Part shown: positions 61,074 to 64,000 of the stretch, in pieces | How positions within the stretch are numbered: position 1 is the stretch's first letter | How the letters are laid out: every line of letters starts with the position of its first letter | NCBI RefSeq assembly: GCF_000382705.1 | Contig: NZ_ARQE01000003.1 | Location: forward strand, 186,001-250,000 | Reading direction: 5' to 3' | Length of the DNA: 64,000 bases | DNA from: Aureimonas ureilytica DSM 18598 = NBRC 106430 | GTDB lineage: Bacteria > Pseudomonadota > Alphaproteobacteria > Rhizobiales > Rhizobiaceae | Notes under the pieces: model-generated | Seen by the model: only the letters and a program-made list of their open reading frames with translations | Database searches by the model: none | What the model was told of the DNA's origin: nothing | Translations under genes and position numbers: made by a program

Positions 61074-61858
61074 CGCTTCAGACCTTCGCCCCGACGCCGC
61101 TTCACGCCCGCCCGCCCCGCCGCGCGCCCAAACCGAAGACAGCGATGATCCTGGCGGCCGGCCTCGGCAAGCGGATGCGGCCGATCACCTCGATGATCCC
61201 CAAGCCCCTCGTCGAGATCAACGGCAAGGCGCTGATCGACTACGGGCTCGACGCGCTGGCGCGCAACGGCGTCGAGCGCGTGGTGGTGAACGTCCACTAC
61301 ATGGCCGAGCTTCTGCGCGCGCACCTGCGCAAGCGGCGCGACATGGAGGTGATCGTCTCCGACGAGAGCGACAAGCTCCTGGAATCGGGCGGCGGCATCG
61401 TGCGCGCCCTGGCGCATCTCGGCAGCGACCCCTTCTATCTCATCAATTCCGACACGTTCTGGATCGACGGCTACCGCGACAATCTCGATCTTCTGGCCGA
61501 TCTCTGGAACCCTGACGATGCCGACATGCTGCTTCTCATCGCCGAGATGCGGCAGGCGACGGGCTATGACGGGCGCGGCGACTTCACGATGGACCGCGAG
61601 GGCCGGCTGCGGCGCGTGGCCGAGCGCGACATGAGCCCCTTCATCTATGCCGGCGCCGGCATCCTGAAGCCCGAGCTGTTCAAGGACCTGCCGGAAGAGA
61701 CCTTCTCGCTCAACCGTGTCTTCGACACGGCGATCGAGAACGAGCGCCTCTTCGGCGGCCGGCTGGACGGGCTCTGGCTCACCGTCGGCACGCCGCAGGC
61801 GATCCACGACGCCGAAGCCGCCTTCGCCGCGAGCGCCGCCCGCGTCGAGATCGGCTGA
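61070..61858 (+). CDS. MurU-like nucleotidyltransferase
   Basis: A 262-residue nucleotidyltransferase. The signature AMILAAGLGKRMRPITSMIPKPLVEINGKALI lies near 25-56 (given in parts as AAGLGKRMRP and PKPLVEI). NSDTFWIDGY holds the metal-binding aspartate, and LTVGTPQAIHDAEAAF closes the domain. By homology to MurU it would make UDP-N-acetylmuramate from N-acetylmuramate 1-phosphate, following the AmgK-like kinase. Other sugar 1-phosphates are possible. It overlaps the fusion gene by four bases. Confidence 0.87.
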   Translation: MTLQTFAPTPLHARPPRRAPKPKTAMILAAGLGKRMRPITSMIPKPLVEINGKALIDYGLDALARNGVERVVVNVHYMAELLRAHLRKRRDMEVIVSDESDKLLESGGGIVRALAHLGSDPFYLINSDTFWIDGYRDNLDLLADLWNPDDADMLLLIAEMRQATGYDGRGDFTMDREGRLRRVAERDMSPFIYAGAGILKPELFKDLPEETFSLNRVFDTAIENERLFGGRLDGLWLTVGTPQAIHDAEAAFAASAARVEIG

Positions 61859-61972
61859 CGCCGCAAGCGCCTTCCCTCCTTGCGCGGCCGAGCCTGGCAG
61901 CGCGCGCGAGGAGCCGGGGATAGCGGCATGGAAGCGCTGTCCTCGCGGCCTTGGCTCTTGTAGGCTAAGGCC

Positions 61973-64000
61973 ATGCGTCCCAACGTCTTTTCCATCTCGC
62001 CGGGTCTTCCCTTCCTGCCGACGCTGGCGGACGGCGTCCTGTCCGGCCGCTTTCTGCCGGGTCACGCCTTCGGCGACGATCCGCTGGCGCTCGCCGGGCT
62101 CACCATTCTCGTTCCCACCCGCCGCGCCGTGCGCGCGCTCGGCGAGGAATTCGCCAAGCGCCTCGGCGGAGCGGCGGCGATCCTGCCACGCATCCGGCCG
62201 CTCGGCGACGCGGACGACCCGAGCGCCCTGTTCGAGGACGGCCCCGGCGCGGAGCTGATCGCCGAGATGAACGCGCTGGAGCGCCGGCTGCTTCTGGCCC
62301 GGCTGGTGCGCATCTGGAAGGAAAGCCTCAACCGGCAGGCGCTGCGGCTTCTGGCGGGCGAGGAGCTGATCCTGCCTGCCTCCAGCGCCGACGCGCTTTA
62401 TCTCGCCGAAGACCTCTGCGCCTTTCTGGACGAGGCGGTGAACGAGGAAGCCGGCCTGTCCAATCTGGCTCAGCTCGCGCCCGACCGGCTCGCCGAATGG
62501 TGGCAGCTGACGCTGACCTTCCTCCAGATTCTCACCGAGCAATGGCCGGCGATCCTGGCCGAGCGCGGGCTTCAGGACCGCGCGGCGGCGCGCGTGCGCT
62601 GGTTCGACGCCGAGGCCGAGCGGCTGCGCCGCGCCCGGCCGCAGACGCCGATCCTCGTCGCCGGCACCACGGCCACCGCGCCCTCCACCGTGCGCTTTCT
62701 CCAGGCCGTCGCCAACCTGCCGAACGGCGCGCTGGTTCTGCCCGGCGTCGACTGCCATCTCGACGAGGAAAGCTTCCAGGCGATCGACGCCAAGCGCTCC
62801 ATCGCCGCGCCGGGCCATCCGCAGCACGCCATGCGCCGCATCCTCGGCGGGCTTCTGATCGGGCGCGATCTCGTCGATTCGCTGGCGCCGGACGCGGGCG
62901 ATCCGCTTCTGGCGCGCGAGCGCTTCCTGTCCGACGCGCTGCGCCCGGCCGAAACCACCGATCTCTGGGCGGTGCGGGCCGAACAGCACGGACCCGACGC
63001 CCTCAAAGGGCTGGAGCTGATCGAGGCGGCGGACGAGCGCGAGGAAGCGCTCGCCATTGCGGTCGCCATGCGCGACGCGCTCAGCGACCCCACGGCCACC
63101 GTCGCGCTGACGACGCCGGACCGCAACCTCGCCCGCCGCGTCGAAGCCGAGCTGGAACGCTTCGGCGTTCTCGCCAACGATTCCGCCGGCCGCCCGCTCT
63201 GGGCGACGCCGCCCGGCACCTTCACGCAGCTCGCGCTTTCGGTGGCGCTGGAGCCGGGCGACCCGGTGGCGCTCCTGTCGCTTCTGAAACATCCTCTGCT
63301 GCGGCTCGGCCTGCCGGCGGCGGAAGCGCGCGATGCCGCCCGCGTCGTGGAGCTGATCGCGCTGCGCGGCGGAACGGGCGTCGCCGATGGCGCCACGCTC
63401 GCCGCCCTGTTCGAGCGCCGCCGCAACGAGGCCGAGGCCGAGGACGGCCGCGCGCCCCGCCCCGTGCGACTGCTCGGAACGGAGGACAAGGACAAGGCCG
63501 CCCGCCTCTGCGCCGAGCTGGAACGGGCGCTGCAGCCGCTGGCGGGCCTGCGCAACGACGGCGAAGGCGAGATCGCGGACTATGCCGTCTGCCTGACGCG
63601 GGTTCTGGAAGCGCTCGCGCGGGGCGAGGACGAGAAGCCGACCGCCCTTTATGCCGAGGAAGCGGGCATTGCGATGCGCGACTTCCTGCGCTCGCTCGTT
63701 TCGGCACCCGACACGGGCTTCGGTTTCCGGCCCGAAGAGCTGCCCGACGTCGTGCGCGCCCTGATGAGCGACGTCACCGTGCAGCCGCGCGGCGGCCTGT
63801 CGCAGCGCGTCTTCGTCTGGGGCGCGCTGGAAGCGCGCTTGCAGAACGTGGACGTGATGATCCTCGGCGGCCTCAACGAGGGCACATGGCCCCGCGCGGC
63901 GCGCTCCGACGCGTTTCTGTCGCGCGTCATGCGCACCGAAATCGCGCTCGACCCGCCCGAGCGCCGCATCGGCCTTGCCGCGCACGATCTCTGGATGGCG
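61973..64000 (+). CDS. addB: Double-strand break repair protein AddB (5' part)
   Basis: Partial: 676 codons are open to the right edge. The start MRPNVFSISPGLPFLPTLADGVLSGRF and the run LTILVPTRRAVRALGEEFAKRLG near 43-65 mark alphaproteobacterial AddB, the nuclease subunit partner of AddA in RecBCD-like end processing. RGGLSQRVFVWGALEARLQNVDVMILGGLNEGTWP (near 606-640) is the helicase-like motif before the C-terminal nuclease, whose Fe-S cysteines lie beyond the window. The ATG at 61973 has only a weak ribosome site (CTAAGG). It follows the MurU-like gene by 114 bases. Confidence 0.93.
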   Translation, partial: MRPNVFSISPGLPFLPTLADGVLSGRFLPGHAFGDDPLALAGLTILVPTRRAVRALGEEFAKRLGGAAAILPRIRPLGDADDPSALFEDGPGAELIAEMNALERRLLLARLVRIWKESLNRQALRLLAGEELILPASSADALYLAEDLCAFLDEAVNEEAGLSNLAQLAPDRLAEWWQLTLTFLQILTEQWPAILAERGLQDRAAARVRWFDAEAERLRRARPQTPILVAGTTATAPSTVRFLQAVANLPNGALVLPGVDCHLDEESFQAIDAKRSIAAPGHPQHAMRRILGGLLIGRDLVDSLAPDAGDPLLARERFLSDALRPAETTDLWAVRAEQHGPDALKGLELIEAADEREEALAIAVAMRDALSDPTATVALTTPDRNLARRVEAELERFGVLANDSAGRPLWATPPGTFTQLALSVALEPGDPVALLSLLKHPLLRLGLPAAEARDAARVVELIALRGGTGVADGATLAALFERRRNEAEAEDGRAPRPVRLLGTEDKDKAARLCAELERALQPLAGLRNDGEGEIADYAVCLTRVLEALARGEDEKPTALYAEEAGIAMRDFLRSLVSAPDTGFGFRPEELPDVVRALMSDVTVQPRGGLSQRVFVWGALEARLQNVDVMILGGLNEGTWPRAARSDAFLSRVMRTEIALDPPERRIGLAAHDLWMA

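Noticed and set aside
61019-63985. A 988-codon open frame on the minus strand across addB and neighbours
   Set aside because: It is antisense to the well-supported addB and MurU-like genes; in this GC-rich DNA the complementary frame stays open by codon bias. The translation is His/Arg/Gly-rich and matches nothing.

Overview
The window reads as chromosomal DNA of a high-GC alphaproteobacterium of the Hyphomicrobiales (Rhizobiales). The evidence is an Irr-type Fur regulator beside fabA-fabB-fabI, rpsT next to dnaA, ahcY-divL-tsaE/phosphotransferase-nucleotidyltransferase-addB in the order known from that group, a DUF2585 and a DUF1476 protein, dense GANTC (CcrM) sites upstream of the rhodanese-dnaA genes, a perfect CtrA-type site, and one copy of a palindromic intergenic repeat of rhizobial type. 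A complete zeaxanthin-glucoside pathway of the CrtE/X/Y/I/B/Z type suggests a yellow-orange genus such as Aureimonas/Aurantimonas. The genus is inference.

Region 1 (1-9.5 kb): carotenoid genes. fni, crtE and crtZ flank a HigBA-type toxin-antitoxin module. Behind it, crtX-crtY-crtI-crtB run leftward with 4-base stop/start overlaps. A DUF2585 membrane protein reads away from crtX. Region 2 (9.5-20.5 kb): DUF1476 protein, HerA-like ATPase, a chemoreceptor with a strong terminator, a DUF4130-UdgX fusion, a small acidic protein, a serine recombinase, xylA with a LacI-type regulator upstream, and a membrane protein. Region 3 (20.5-29.4 kb): a type I secretion pair (adaptor and ABC exporter) with two probable exported proteins that share a short motif; the second is extremely Asn/Asp/Ser-rich and has a CtrA-type site upstream. 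Then a HEPN-like protein and a LuxR-type response regulator. Region 4 (30-37.2 kb): UDP-xylose synthase, UDP-glucose dehydrogenase, a membrane glycosyltransferase with a QxxRW motif, a sugar epimerase, and convergently a Tat-exported GH10 xylanase and a Sel1 protein. Together these suggest a xylose-containing exopolysaccharide. Region 5 (37.3-44.6 kb): rpsT, a GANTC-rich gap, rhodanese, dnaA, dnaN, recF, a MoeB/HesA-type enzyme and an SH3 protein. Region 6 (44.6-54.2 kb): irr, an exported protein, fabA-fabB-fabI, an Lrp-type regulator divergent from alr-dadA, and a diguanylate cyclase. Region 7 (54.4-64 kb): EIIA-Man, HPr, ahcY, divL (tyrosine in place of the phospho-accepting histidine), a TsaE-phosphotransferase fusion, a MurU-like nucleotidyltransferase and the start of addB.

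No tRNA, rRNA, CRISPR array or complete transposon was seen. The least ordinary parts are the type I secretion locus with its Asn/Asp-rich substrate, the putative xylan-type polysaccharide cluster, the UdgX fusion, and the cell-cycle signals (GANTC cluster, CtrA box, DivL).
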